The notes under the pieces are model-generated. The model worked only from the letters and a program-made list of their open reading frames with translations, ran no database searches and was not told the DNA's origin. The translations under genes and the position numbers were made by a program. A stretch of 64,000 nt of DNA from Oscillospiraceae bacterium (GTDB lineage Bacteria > Bacillota > Clostridia > Oscillospirales > Oscillospiraceae): positions 1-64,000 of the forward strand of contig JAFWFZ010000008.1 of assembly GCA_017515345.1 (NCBI GenBank), written 5' to 3'. Positions 16,708 through 24,669 of this stretch are shown here, in pieces; positions within the stretch are counted from its first letter, which is position 1, and the number at the start of each line of letters is the position of its first letter.

Positions 16708-18717
16708 TTAGATGTGCAGGGCGGCCTGGAACGCTTGGTTCACGGCCTCGCCGATGGTGGCGGCCTTCCTGGCGTCGCCCACGATGTGAACGCTGGTCTC
16801 CGGCGCGCTGTGCCGCAGCTCCGCGACCTTGTCCCGCAGGGGCTTCATGCCCACGGCCAGGAGGACGGTGTCGCAGGGGATCACCAGCTCCTCGCCGGTC
16901 TCCACATTCTTGCAGACGACGCAGTCATCCTTCACCTCAGCCAGACCGGTGTTGTAATACAGCTTCATCTCGCGCTGCTTGATGATGGACAGGAACTCGT
17001 TTGTGGAGGTGGCGCTGGACTCATGGAGCTTCATGATGGCCCTGCGCTGATCCAGCATCTCGACCACGGTGACCTCCTTGCCCAGATCGAGGTAGTCGAT
17101 GGCGGCCTCAAGGCCCACGGCGCCGGCGCCCACGACGACGATCTTGTCGCCCACGGGGACCTTGCCCAGCTCCGCGTCGGCAGCCCAGTGGACGTGGGGC
17201 TTGTCGATGCCGGGCAGCCTGGGGATGATGGGCTCGGAGCCAACGGCAATGACAAGGGCGTCATAGTTCTCCGCGTCGAGCATCTCCTTGGTGGCCTCGG
17301 TGTTCATGAACTTCCGGGCGGGGCACTTCTCCGCCTGACGGCGCAGCCACTTGAGGTAATCCTGGCAGTCGATCTTGAAGGGAGGCGCAGCGGCGCCGAT
17401 GACGTTGCCGCCGAACTCGCCGGTCTTCTCATACAGGGTGACGTCGTGACCCCTGTCGACCAGGGTGGTCATGGCGGTGATGCCGGCCACGCCGCCGCCG
17501 ATCACAGCGACCTTCTTCTTCACGTCGGCCTTGGGGATGCGCCCGTCACGCAGCTCGGTGGTGAGCCCGGAGATGGGGTTGATGGCGCAGTAGATGGGCT
17601 TCGGCACCATCAGGTGCTTCGTGCAGGTATCGCAGCGCAGGCAGGGACGACGGTCCTCTGGCCTGTTCTCCGCGTACTTCTTGGGCATTTCGGGGTCCGC
17701 CATGAGGGGACGGCACATGGCGACGAAGTCGCACTCGCCGTTGGCGATGGCCTTCTCCGCCATATCCAGGTCGGTGATGGAACCGACGGTGGTGACCAGC
17801 AGGTCGGGATAGCGCTTCTTCACGTCGGCGGCATAGTGCATGTTGAAGCCCCTGGGCATCATGTAGTTCTGGCACCAGTTGCGGTAGTAACGCATGTTGC
17901 AGGCGCTGTGCAGACCGGCGGAAACGTGGACGATATCCAGGTGATCCTTCAGGATGCCGATCAGGTCCATGGTCTCCTGGAAATGCATGCCGGCCGGCTC
18001 GATCTCATCCGCGGAGATACGGAACTCGATGACGAAGTTGGGGCCGCACTTCTCGCGGATGGCGTCGCAGACCTCGACGGCGAACCGCGCCCTGTTGTGC
18101 AGGCTTCCGCCGTACTCGTCGGTGCGGAAGTTGAACAGGGGGCTGGTGAACTGGGAGATCAGGTTGCCGTGGCCGCCGTGCACCAGCACGATGTCCATGC
18201 CGGCCCGCTTCATGTAGTAAGCGGCCTGGGCATACTTCTCCACCGTCTCATGGATCTTCTCGTGGGTCATCTCAATGGAGGGGATGGGATCGCGGCCCAG
18301 CCGCGCGGCCCTTGTACGCTCCGTTTCGGAGATGATGGAGGACGCGCTGTACGGGGCATGGCCGATCGTCTCAAAGGCGGAGTTCTCGCCGTTGTGGTTG
18401 ATCTCCAGAGAGGCGTGGCAGCTGTACTCGGCGCCCATGGTGGCATAACGGGAAAGAGGCAGGATGCAGCGGTCGTCAGCCAGCTCGAGCTGGAACGCCT
18501 CGTCCTTGCACTCGTCAATATCCACCGAGGAGTTGCCCACGTAGAGGATCGCCGCGCCGCCGCGGGCGAACATACGGAACCAGTCCACGAATTCCGGAGT
18601 GACGAGCCCGTCGGGGCTGGCGAGGTTCGGGGACGGGGGCGCCAGGGTGACCCTGTTTTTAAAGTCGATGTCCCTGATGGTGATTGGCTTGAATACATGC
18701 TTGTAATCTGAACCCAT
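16708..18717 (-). CDS. Old-yellow-enzyme/2,4-dienoyl-CoA reductase-like FMN, FeS and FAD oxidoreductase
   Basis: A 669-residue three-part flavoenzyme. Residues 1-340 form the FMN TIM barrel (FKPITIRDIDFKNRVTLAPP near the start; VHGGHGNLISQFTSP mid-barrel). A 4Fe-4S site follows near residue 350 as CLRCDTC plus a Cys twelve residues on. A FAD/NAD domain begins with AVIGGGVAGITA near residue 395 and a second dinucleotide motif VVVGAGAVGLEA lies near residue 535. Relatives are BaiCD/BaiH, FadH and 2-enoate reductases, which reduce activated C=C bonds; the substrate is unknown. The start at 18717 has AAGGAGG seven bases before it. It is one of three such enzymes in the window. Confidence 0.85.
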   Translation of the reverse strand: MGSDYKHVFKPITIRDIDFKNRVTLAPPSPNLASPDGLVTPEFVDWFRMFARGGAAILYVGNSSVDIDECKDEAFQLELADDRCILPLSRYATMGAEYSCHASLEINHNGENSAFETIGHAPYSASSIISETERTRAARLGRDPIPSIEMTHEKIHETVEKYAQAAYYMKRAGMDIVLVHGGHGNLISQFTSPLFNFRTDEYGGSLHNRARFAVEVCDAIREKCGPNFVIEFRISADEIEPAGMHFQETMDLIGILKDHLDIVHVSAGLHSACNMRYYRNWCQNYMMPRGFNMHYAADVKKRYPDLLVTTVGSITDLDMAEKAIANGECDFVAMCRPLMADPEMPKKYAENRPEDRRPCLRCDTCTKHLMVPKPIYCAINPISGLTTELRDGRIPKADVKKKVAVIGGGVAGITAMTTLVDRGHDVTLYEKTGEFGGNVIGAAAPPFKIDCQDYLKWLRRQAEKCPARKFMNTEATKEMLDAENYDALVIAVGSEPIIPRLPGIDKPHVHWAADAELGKVPVGDKIVVVGAGAVGLEAAIDYLDLGKEVTVVEMLDQRRAIMKLHESSATSTNEFLSIIKQREMKLYYNTGLAEVKDDCVVCKNVETGEELVIPCDTVLLAVGMKPLRDKVAELRHSAPETSVHIVGDARKAATIGEAVNQAFQAALHI

Positions 18718-18790
18718 GATATCCTCCTTTTTTGACTCACTCAAATAATTGCTGCGGCTGATGTTTCAGTTTAATTGCCTTTTCAGGGCA

Positions 18791-18824
18791 AAAAAGCCGG
18801 GCGTTTCCGAAAAACGCTCCGGCT
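18791..18824 (-). terminator. Terminator of rny
   Basis: On the minus strand AGCCGGAGCGTTT pairs with its complement (one mismatch) and is followed by TTTTTTG. It starts eight bases after the rny stop codon. Confidence 0.8.
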
Positions 18825-18831
18825 GATCTGC

Positions 18832-20382
18832 TTATTTTGCGACCTCGACTGCCCTCGTCTCTCGGATAAGATTCACCTTTATCTGACCGGGGTATTCCAG
18901 TTCATTCTCGATCTTCTTTGCTATATCGCGGGCGAGCAGCACCATTTCGTCCTCGGAGATCTCGTCGGGCTTGACCATGATGCGGATCTCGCGTCCGGCC
19001 TGGATGGCGTAGCAGCTCTCCACGCCCTTGAAGGACTTGGAGATCTCCTCCAGCTTCTCCAGACGCTTGATGTAGTTCTCGATGTTCTCGCGGCGTGCGC
19101 CAGGCCGCGCCGCCGAAACAGTGTCCGCCGCCTGGACGATGCAGGCAATGACGGTGCGCGCTTCCACATCGCCGTGGTGCGCCTCGATGGCGTGGATGAC
19201 CTCCTCGCTCTCCTTGTATCTTCTGGCGAGGTCCACGCCGATGGTGACGTGGCTGCCCTCCACCTCGTGGTCGATGGATTTTCCCAGATCGTGGAGCAGG
19301 CCGGCGCGCTTCGCCGTGGCCACGTCCACGCCCAGCTCCGCCGCCAGCAGGCCGGAGATATGCGCCACCTCGATGGAGTGGTTCAGCACGTTCTGGCCGT
19401 AGCTCGTGCGGTACTTCTGCCGTCCCAGCAGCTTGACCAGCTCGGGATGCAGGCCGTGGATGCCGGTCTCGAACACGGCGCGCTCGCCTTCCGCCTTGAT
19501 GGTGGCGTCCACCTCCCGGCGGGCCTTTTCGATCATTTCCTCGATCCTTGCGGGATGGATGCGCCCATCCAGAATGAGCTTCTCCAGCGCGATGCGGGCG
19601 ATCTCCCTCCGGACGGGGTCAAAGCTGGAAACGGTGATCGCCTCCGGCGTGTCGTCGATGATCAGGTCGACGCCGGTGAGCGTTTCGATGGCGCGGATGT
19701 TGCGCCCCTCGCGGCCGATGATGCGGCCCTTCATTTCGTCGTTGGGCAGCGGGACGACGGATACGGTGGCCTCCGCCACGTGATCCGCGGCGCACCGCTG
19801 GATCGCCAGGGAAATATACTCTCTTGCTCTCTGGTCCGCCTCCTCCTTGAGCTGGGCGTCGATCTCCTTGATCTTGACCGCCTTCTCGTGGGTGACTTCC
19901 GTCTCCAGCATTTTGATGAGGTACGCCTTGGCCTCCTCCACCGTGTAGCCGGAGATCTTTTCCAGAAGCTCCATCTGGCTGCGCTTCATAAGGTTGACTT
20001 CCTCCCTGGCCGCGTCCAGGTCGGCCAGCTTCTTGGTGAGGTTGTCGGACTTCTTTTCCAGCGCGTCGGTCTTCCGGTCCAGGTTTTCCTCTTTCTGCTG
20101 GATCCTGCGTTCCTGCTTCTGCAGCTCGCTGCGGCGCTCCTTCATCTCGCGCTCATGCTCGCTGCGGCTCTTGTGTATCTCTTCCTTGGCTTCCAGAAGG
20201 GCCTCGCGCTTTTTGCTCTCGGCTGCCTTGATGGAGTCGTTTATGATGCGTTTTGCCTTCTCCTCGGCGCTCTGGATCTCGCGCTCGGAGACCTTTTTTC
20301 TGTACGTGATACCCAGAAAAAAGCCTATGACAAGCGCAGCGACGACGATCACTGCGCAGATTATAATCTCAACTGCACCCAT
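18832..20382 (-). CDS. rny: Ribonuclease Y
   Basis: A 516-residue membrane-anchored endoribonuclease that initiates mRNA decay. An N-terminal membrane helix (residues 3-23) is followed by a long charged coiled coil (about 30-200). Then come a KH RNA-binding domain ([19 protein letters not shown], about 215-275) and an HD hydrolase domain with [13 protein letters not shown] near residue 355. The start at 20382 is the ATG after GGAGGTG, spacing 12; upstream codons in frame do not resemble the family. It is monocistronic between its own promoter and terminator. Confidence 0.96.
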   Translation of the reverse strand: MGAVEIIICAVIVVAALVIGFFLGITYRKKVSEREIQSAEEKAKRIINDSIKAAESKKREALLEAKEEIHKSRSEHEREMKERRSELQKQERRIQQKEENLDRKTDALEKKSDNLTKKLADLDAAREEVNLMKRSQMELLEKISGYTVEEAKAYLIKMLETEVTHEKAVKIKEIDAQLKEEADQRAREYISLAIQRCAADHVAEATVSVVPLPNDEMKGRIIGREGRNIRAIETLTGVDLIIDDTPEAITVSSFDPVRREIARIALEKLILDGRIHPARIEEMIEKARREVDATIKAEGERAVFETGIHGLHPELVKLLGRQKYRTSYGQNVLNHSIEVAHISGLLAAELGVDVATAKRAGLLHDLGKSIDHEVEGSHVTIGVDLARRYKESEEVIHAIEAHHGDVEARTVIACIVQAADTVSAARPGARRENIENYIKRLEKLEEISKSFKGVESCYAIQAGREIRIMVKPDEISEDEMVLLARDIAKKIENELEYPGQIKVNLIRETRAVEVAK

Positions 20383-20495
20383 ATAAAGATAATACACCTC
20401 CTTCTCTCTTTCTATATTTGCCAAAATAATTAGGAAACGCTTGGAAATGGTAATATGCCCTGCTTCCATAGGATTCCAAGCATATTATCCGTTTT

Positions 20496-20524
20496 ATTTT
20501 ACAACCACGCCGGTATTATGTCAA
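20496..20524 (-). promoter_or_regulatory. Promoter of rny
   Basis: TTGACA (20524-20519) and TAAAAT (20501-20496) on the minus strand with 17 bases between, giving a leader of about 105 bases. Confidence 0.75.
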
Positions 20525-20574
20525 GATGAACAAACGATCTCGTCACTCTTTTTTGCGGATGTGTCCGTTCCGAC

Positions 20575-20603
20575 TTGACACCGGCGGCGATTTGATTTAG
20601 AAT
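20575..20603 (+). promoter_or_regulatory. Promoter of tRNA-Arg(CCT)
   Basis: TTGACA (20575-20580), 17 bases, TAGAAT (20598-20603). Transcription would begin near 20610, about 34 bases before the mature tRNA. Confidence 0.8.
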
Positions 20604-20643
20604 GTTTCCCGTTCGGAAGACGGCAGGGCCGCCTCCGCACCAT

Positions 20644-20720
20644 GCCCCCGTACCTCACCAGGATAGAGGGCCCGCCTCCTAAGCGGGATGTAGTGCGTTC
20701 GAGTCGCGCCGGGGGTGCCA
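20644..20720 (+). tRNA. tRNA-Arg (anticodon CCT)
   Basis: A complete cloverleaf: acceptor GCCCCCG with CGGGGGT (G-U at the outermost pair), D arm CCTC/GAGG, anticodon stem CCCGC/GCGGG with loop CTCCTAA, and a T arm GTGCG-TTCGAGT-CGCGC. The CCA end is encoded (20718-20720). Anticodon CCT reads AGG codons, which are used rarely in the neighbouring genes. Confidence 0.93.
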
Positions 20721-20723
20721 GAA

Positions 20724-20767
20724 CGGGAGCCAACGCGCAGCGGCGCGGTTTTGGCTCCCGCTTCTTC
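20724..20767 (+). terminator. Terminator of tRNA-Arg(CCT)
   Basis: Arms CGGGAGCCAA and TTGGCTCCCG around a GC-rich loop, then CTTCTTC. The tail is weak in T but the stem is perfect over ten pairs. It may allow some read-through into the next gene. Confidence 0.65.
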
Positions 20768-20808
20768 TGCCCGGCAAAAGTCGTCGCCTGTGCGGAAAGG
20801 ATGTTTTT

Positions 20809-21456
20809 ATGCTGAGATCATTTGAGGATGCGCTGACAAAAAAGCTGGATCTGGAGCGCTGGAGCCGCGGTGACGCGGCGGAGCGGCGGGCCATGCTCAC
20901 CGAGCTGTTCGACTACGCCTCCGCGAAGCTCTCCCTGCCCATGGGGCTGCTGTTTGAAAAACCGGAGGGGGTCGACGCTTCCTTCGCCCTGGCCGATCCC
21001 ATGACGGGCGATATCCACATCAACGAATCCCGGTGGAGGACCGGCGACCCCGTCGATCCCCTGTTCTATTTCCTCAAAGAGCTGCGCCGCGCCGCCCAGT
21101 CCGCCCGTCCGGAGCTGTTCCCCCCTGAGATCGCCCTGAACGATCGCTACGTGATCCAGTTCGACGGCACCTGCTACCGGGTGGAGGATGAGTGGGTCTC
21201 CCTGGTGAAACTGGAGGGGAGCGAGGATTATTTTACGGAGCTGTTTCTGGCCTCCCCCTGCCAGACAGACGCCAACGACTTCGCCCTGCGCTGCCTGAAA
21301 AACGCCGGGGCCGGCCGCCGCGCCGACGAGCTCCACGCCATGTGGGCGCCGGGCTATCACCTCTTCCCGAAGGAGAAGGCGCGGGAGGAATTCATGAACG
21401 CGGTCCGGGAGATCGACCGTCTCCTCTCGGAGGAGGAGCCGCAGGAAAAAAGCTGA
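20809..21456 (+). CDS. Hypothetical protein downstream of tRNA-Arg
   Basis: A 215-residue soluble protein starting at ATG 20809 after GGAAAGG. It has no signal peptide or membrane helix. Recognisable stretches are ADPMTGDIHINESRWR and NDRYVIQFDGTCYRVEDEW, which give an alternating helix/strand prediction. The region HINESRW and the paired acidic residues recall a small metallopeptidase or toxin-like fold, but no HExxH motif is present and I do not name a function. No separate promoter is obvious, so it may depend on read-through from the tRNA transcript. Confidence 0.6.
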   Translation: MLRSFEDALTKKLDLERWSRGDAAERRAMLTELFDYASAKLSLPMGLLFEKPEGVDASFALADPMTGDIHINESRWRTGDPVDPLFYFLKELRRAAQSARPELFPPEIALNDRYVIQFDGTCYRVEDEWVSLVKLEGSEDYFTELFLASPCQTDANDFALRCLKNAGAGRRADELHAMWAPGYHLFPKEKAREEFMNAVREIDRLLSEEEPQEKS

Positions 21457-21459
21457 ATA

Positions 21460-21497
21460 AAAACAGCGCCCCGGTCCGAGACTCCGGACCGGGGCGC
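21460..21497 (-). terminator. Terminator of the FAD oxidoreductase gene
   Basis: Perfect 13-base-pair stem (21466-21478 with 21485-21497), loop of six, T run on the minus strand. It also lies just after the plus-strand gene ending at 21456, but the plus-side tail has no T run. Confidence 0.75.
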
Positions 21498-21563
21498 GAC
21501 TGCCGAACCGCTATGTTTGCAGAGGGAGCGCGCCGGAGACGCCTGTCTTTGGCGCGCCTGTTT

Positions 21564-23006
21564 TTACGGAAGGATGGCGCCGCCTTCGAGGAGGAGCTTT
21601 CTGAGCTCCGGGTAGGGCACGTCCTTCACGTCGAGCCCCTGCCGCACGGCGATGGCCGCGGCCGCGCCGGCCGCCTGGCCGAAGCACATGCAGTGGGGGA
21701 TGAGGTTGAAGAACTCGCTGAACTCGATGTCCGCCGAGAAAGCCCGGCAGGCCACCAGCAGCCCCTTCGTCCCCTTCGGCACCAGCGCCCGGTAGGGCAC
21801 GTAGGTCTTCGGGTGATCCAGGGACGCATCGCCCCGGTCGTTGTCCGCGAAGACGGCAACGGTATCCTCAAAGGGCTCGTCCCGGTCCATGTCCTCTCCC
21901 GTCAGATAGTATTCGCCCACGATCCGCCGGCCGCCGCTGGTGCCGAGCTGGGGCGCGGAGAGCATGATGAAGCTGTTTTCAAAGCCGGGCATATTGTCCC
22001 GCAGCAGCTCCCAGGTCTTTACCGAGGTCCCGCGGGCCATCTTGTCGATGTAGGTCATCTCCTCCGGGTCGGTCTGGCGGACGGAGCCGATGAGCCGGTG
22101 GATCCACACCACGCCCCGCTGGTTGTCCAGCAGTCCCTTGGAGAAGAAGGGCAGTCCTCCCAGGGCAAGGATGCTTTTCCGGATCTCCTCCAGCTTCTCC
22201 GGCGACGACTTCGCGAAGGCGTCATACTTCTCCAGATCCACGCCGCAGATCCAGTAGACGTAGCCGAACTGGGCGATGCGGGTGCCCGGCAGCAGATCGT
22301 CCGCCGTCTCCGTGGGCACCTGGGGCAGCAGGTCGCCGTCTCCGGTGCTGTCGATCACGATCTTCCCCAGGATCGCCTGGCGGCCGGACTTGGTCTCCAC
22401 CAGCACGCCCTTCAGCGTGTCTCCATCCAGGATGGGCGCGACTACCCAAGAATGGAGCATCAGCTCCACTCCGGCCTCGTCACACATGATATTCAGCTCA
22501 TCCTTCCCCACTTCCGGGTCGATCACCGCCGTATACAGCACCACCTGCTCGTTGTCCCGATTACGGCGGACGTAGAAGTGGACCATGTTGGCGTCCACGT
22601 ATTTTTCCACGGTCTCCCTGTCCGTGGAGCCCCAGAACCGCTTCTCCGGGAAGGAGGCCGCATGGCGCGCATAAAGCCGGTCGATGAACTCCTGGCAGAA
22701 GCCGCCGATGCAGTGCTCCCCGTAGATATTGCCCAGGTTTGGTATTATGTTAACCAGTCCACCGGTGGCCATACCGCCCAGGTGGCCGTACCGCTCAATG
22801 AGGATAGTTCTTGCGCCGTTCCGCGCCGCCGTGACGGCAGCCGCCGCGCCGCCCGGACCGCCGCCCACCACGATCACGTCCGCCTCCCGGACCACCGTGG
22901 TCTCCCTGGCGGGCTCCGAAACCGTTCTGTTCCCGCTGAGGCGTTTGCTCTCAAACTCGTGGGGCATATCGTATTTGGAAACGACCCCGACTCCGTATTT
23001 TGCCAT
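21564..23006 (-). CDS. FAD-dependent oxidoreductase (FAD_oxidored type)
   Basis: A 480-residue flavoprotein. The dinucleotide-binding motif VIVVGGGPGGAAAA begins near residue 45 and is followed by ERYGHLGGMATGG, typical of the PF12831 group. A second FAD-contact motif, IDSTGDGDLLP, lies near residue 215, and the C-terminal FAD motif region is SRAFSADIEFSEFFNLIPH-like. The first 40 residues are an extra, poorly conserved extension. The start has AGGAGG seven bases before it. Family members are often of unknown substrate, sometimes alkaloid or sugar dehydrogenases. It is monocistronic. Confidence 0.8.
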   Translation of the reverse strand: MAKYGVGVVSKYDMPHEFESKRLSGNRTVSEPARETTVVREADVIVVGGGPGGAAAAVTAARNGARTILIERYGHLGGMATGGLVNIIPNLGNIYGEHCIGGFCQEFIDRLYARHAASFPEKRFWGSTDRETVEKYVDANMVHFYVRRNRDNEQVVLYTAVIDPEVGKDELNIMCDEAGVELMLHSWVVAPILDGDTLKGVLVETKSGRQAILGKIVIDSTGDGDLLPQVPTETADDLLPGTRIAQFGYVYWICGVDLEKYDAFAKSSPEKLEEIRKSILALGGLPFFSKGLLDNQRGVVWIHRLIGSVRQTDPEEMTYIDKMARGTSVKTWELLRDNMPGFENSFIMLSAPQLGTSGGRRIVGEYYLTGEDMDRDEPFEDTVAVFADNDRGDASLDHPKTYVPYRALVPKGTKGLLVACRAFSADIEFSEFFNLIPHCMCFGQAAGAAAAIAVRQGLDVKDVPYPELRKLLLEGGAILP

Positions 23007-23045
23007 GCCGATCCCTCCTGTGCGTAATAGAATGGGTTTTTCTGT

Positions 23046-23074
23046 ATTATATCGGTTTTACGGCCGCACATCAA
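23046..23074 (-). promoter_or_regulatory. Promoter of the FAD oxidoreductase gene
   Basis: TTGATG (23074-23069) and TATAAT (23051-23046) on the minus strand with 17 bases between. Confidence 0.65.
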
Positions 23075-23153
23075 GAGATGGGCGGAAAAAGATCCGTCCT
23101 CCGGGAAAGCGGCGCGGAGGCAGGCGGGGGCGGTGTATATATGACAGATTTCC

Positions 23154-23182
23154 TTTACAATAGTTATATAATATGCTAGAAT
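23154..23182 (+). promoter_or_regulatory. Promoter of the HPrK/PqqD/S26/ABC operon
   Basis: TTTACA (23154-23159) and TAGAAT (23177-23182) with 17 bases between; a TATAAT at 23167 lies inside the spacer but has no -35 at proper distance. The leader to ATG 23233 is about 44 bases and carries GGAGAG. Confidence 0.6.
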
Positions 23183-23232
23183 TATGAATCAAACAACCGC
23201 CGGATCGGCGGAAAACGAACCGGAGAGAGCCT

Positions 23233-23967
23233 ATGATAAGCGGCACCTATCTGATCGCCGGGCTTCGGGTCGGCGTCACGTCCATGCACCGGGACGTGCA
23301 TGAGCTGTACAGAGGATATGAGACGGATCTGGCGCCCGAGCTCCTGATCCGGACCGGACAGGCGGACATCGAATACGAAAAGAAGCAATCGCTGCGGCTG
23401 GACGAGCTCACCGGACGCAGGCATATCCCCTTCAACGAGGGATATCTCGAGACGCTGGCCGTCTACCGGAAGCTGGCGGAGCAGGCGCCCGGGCGGGGCG
23501 TTATCCTGTTTCACGGTTCCGCCCTGGCGGTGGACGGGGCGGCCTATCTGTTCGCCGCGCCCAGCGGCACCGGCAAGTCCACCCACGCCCGCCTGTGGCG
23601 CGAGCTTCTGGGTGAGCGGGCCGTGATGGTGAACGACGACAAGCCCCTGATCTCCGTAACGGCGGAGGGGGTGACGGTCCACGGCTCCCCCTACAACGGC
23701 AAGCACATGCTGGGCGCCAATATCTCCGTGCCGCTGAAGGCGATCTGCGTGCTGCAGCGCGCCCGGGAGAACGCGATCGTTCCCGCGGAAAAGGGCGAGG
23801 TCTACGTGGCGCTCCTGCAGCAGCTTTACCGCCCCTCCGATCCCGCCGCCCTTGCCGCGGCGCTGTCCCTTTTTGACGAAATGGCCGGGCGGGTACGGCT
23901 CTACCGGCTCTTCTGCAATATGGACGTCTCGGCAGCCGAGCTCGCCTATAACACGATGAAAGGATAA
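23233..23967 (+). CDS. HPr-kinase-like P-loop protein
   Basis: A 244-residue protein with the C-terminal HPr kinase/phosphorylase-type fold but none of the HprK N-terminal domain. The P loop is APSGTGKSTHARLW near residue 115, and the second nucleotide and Mg site is VNDDKPLI near residue 138, followed by GSPYNGKHM. HPrK-like enzymes of this size occur in lasso-peptide clusters, where they phosphorylate the peptide C-terminus, and in other clusters as PEPCK-like proteins of unknown role. The context (PqqD-like, peptidase, ABC exporter directly after, five-base gap) favours a peptide-tailoring kinase rather than sugar regulation. The substrate is not identified. Confidence 0.75.
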   Translation: MISGTYLIAGLRVGVTSMHRDVHELYRGYETDLAPELLIRTGQADIEYEKKQSLRLDELTGRRHIPFNEGYLETLAVYRKLAEQAPGRGVILFHGSALAVDGAAYLFAAPSGTGKSTHARLWRELLGERAVMVNDDKPLISVTAEGVTVHGSPYNGKHMLGANISVPLKAICVLQRARENAIVPAEKGEVYVALLQQLYRPSDPAALAAALSLFDEMAGRVRLYRLFCNMDVSAAELAYNTMKG

Positions 23968-23972
23968 GCGAA

Positions 23973-24233
23973 ATGAAGCTGAAGAAGGAATACATCTTCC
24001 ACGAAAGCGGCGGCGAGAGCCTGCTGGTGCCCACCGGCGGCGCGGATTTTGCCGGCATCGTTAAGGGCAACGCCACGGCCGGGGCCATCTTCGGCTGTCT
24101 GGCCGAGGAGATCACGGAGGAGGAACTCATCTCCCGGATGAAGGAGCGGTTCGACGCGCCGGAGGACGTTATCGGGCAGGACGTGCGGAAGGTCCTGGAG
24201 CTTCTGCGCGGCATCGGTGCGCTGGATGGGTAA
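23973..24233 (+). CDS. PqqD-like peptide-recognition (RRE) protein
   Basis: An 86-residue protein of the PqqD family. The usual strand pattern leads into EYIFHESGGESLLVPTGG, then NATAGAIFGCL near residue 40 (the conserved N-x2-A/G-x-I-x2-L region), then the helix EEELISRMKERF and a final helix DVRKVLELLRGIGAL. PqqD domains bind the leader of ribosomally made peptide precursors and present it to tailoring enzymes. It follows the HPrK-like gene by five bases and overlaps the peptidase gene by eight, so all are one operon. Confidence 0.8.
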   Translation: MKLKKEYIFHESGGESLLVPTGGADFAGIVKGNATAGAIFGCLAEEITEEELISRMKERFDAPEDVIGQDVRKVLELLRGIGALDG

Positions 24234-24669
24234 GGAACAGCTCGAGGAGCTGAAGAAGCACGGGCGGTACTTCAGCGTGCCGTCGGGCGTCAGCATGTGG
24301 CCCATGATCGAGAAGCACCGGAAGGGCATCCTCGAGATCCGTGAGCTGAAGGAGCCCGCCCGGCGGTATGACGTGGTGATGTATACGCGGCCCAACCAGC
24401 AGGGGGTCATCCACCGGGTGCTCCGCGTCCGGGACGACGACTATATCATCGCGGGCGACAACTGCTGGCGGCGGGAATACGTGCCGAAGGACCAGGTCCG
24501 GGGCATCGCGGTCAGCTTTTACCGGAAGGGAAAGTGGATCGGCACCGACAACCGGTGGTACCGGTGCTACGCCCGCTTGTGGACCGACCTGTTTTTCATC
24601 CGCAGGCCGATCCTCCGGCTGAGGGACCGGGGGCAGCGGCTGCTGAGGAAGCTCCATGACGAAAAATAA
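24226..24669 (+). CDS. S24/S26-type signal-peptidase-like serine protease
   Basis: A 147-residue protein. ATG 24226 overlaps the PqqD stop, and GTG 24217 is an alternative. The catalytic Ser lies in SGVSMWPMI near residue 28. The general-base position reads VIHRVLRV near residue 60, that is His rather than Lys, as in SipW and the eukaryotic-type signal peptidases, and is followed by YIIAGDNC. There is no strong N-terminal membrane helix; a hydrophobic stretch near LWTDLFFIRRPIL at the C-terminus may touch the membrane. In this operon it probably removes a leader from an exported peptide. The overlap with the ABC gene is 14 bases. Confidence 0.75.
   Translation: MGKEQLEELKKHGRYFSVPSGVSMWPMIEKHRKGILEIRELKEPARRYDVVMYTRPNQQGVIHRVLRVRDDDYIIAGDNCWRREYVPKDQVRGIAVSFYRKGKWIGTDNRWYRCYARLWTDLFFIRRPILRLRDRGQRLLRKLHDEK

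Noticed and set aside
16714-18711. A 665-residue plus-strand open frame opposite the first flavoenzyme
   Set aside because: Mirror frame of a GC-rich gene; the minus strand has all three flavoenzyme domains and a ribosome site.
23183-23302. A 39-residue frame starting MNQTTAGSAENEPERAY as the missing precursor peptide
   Set aside because: It starts at the promoter itself, has no ribosome site and overlaps the HPrK-like start out of frame.
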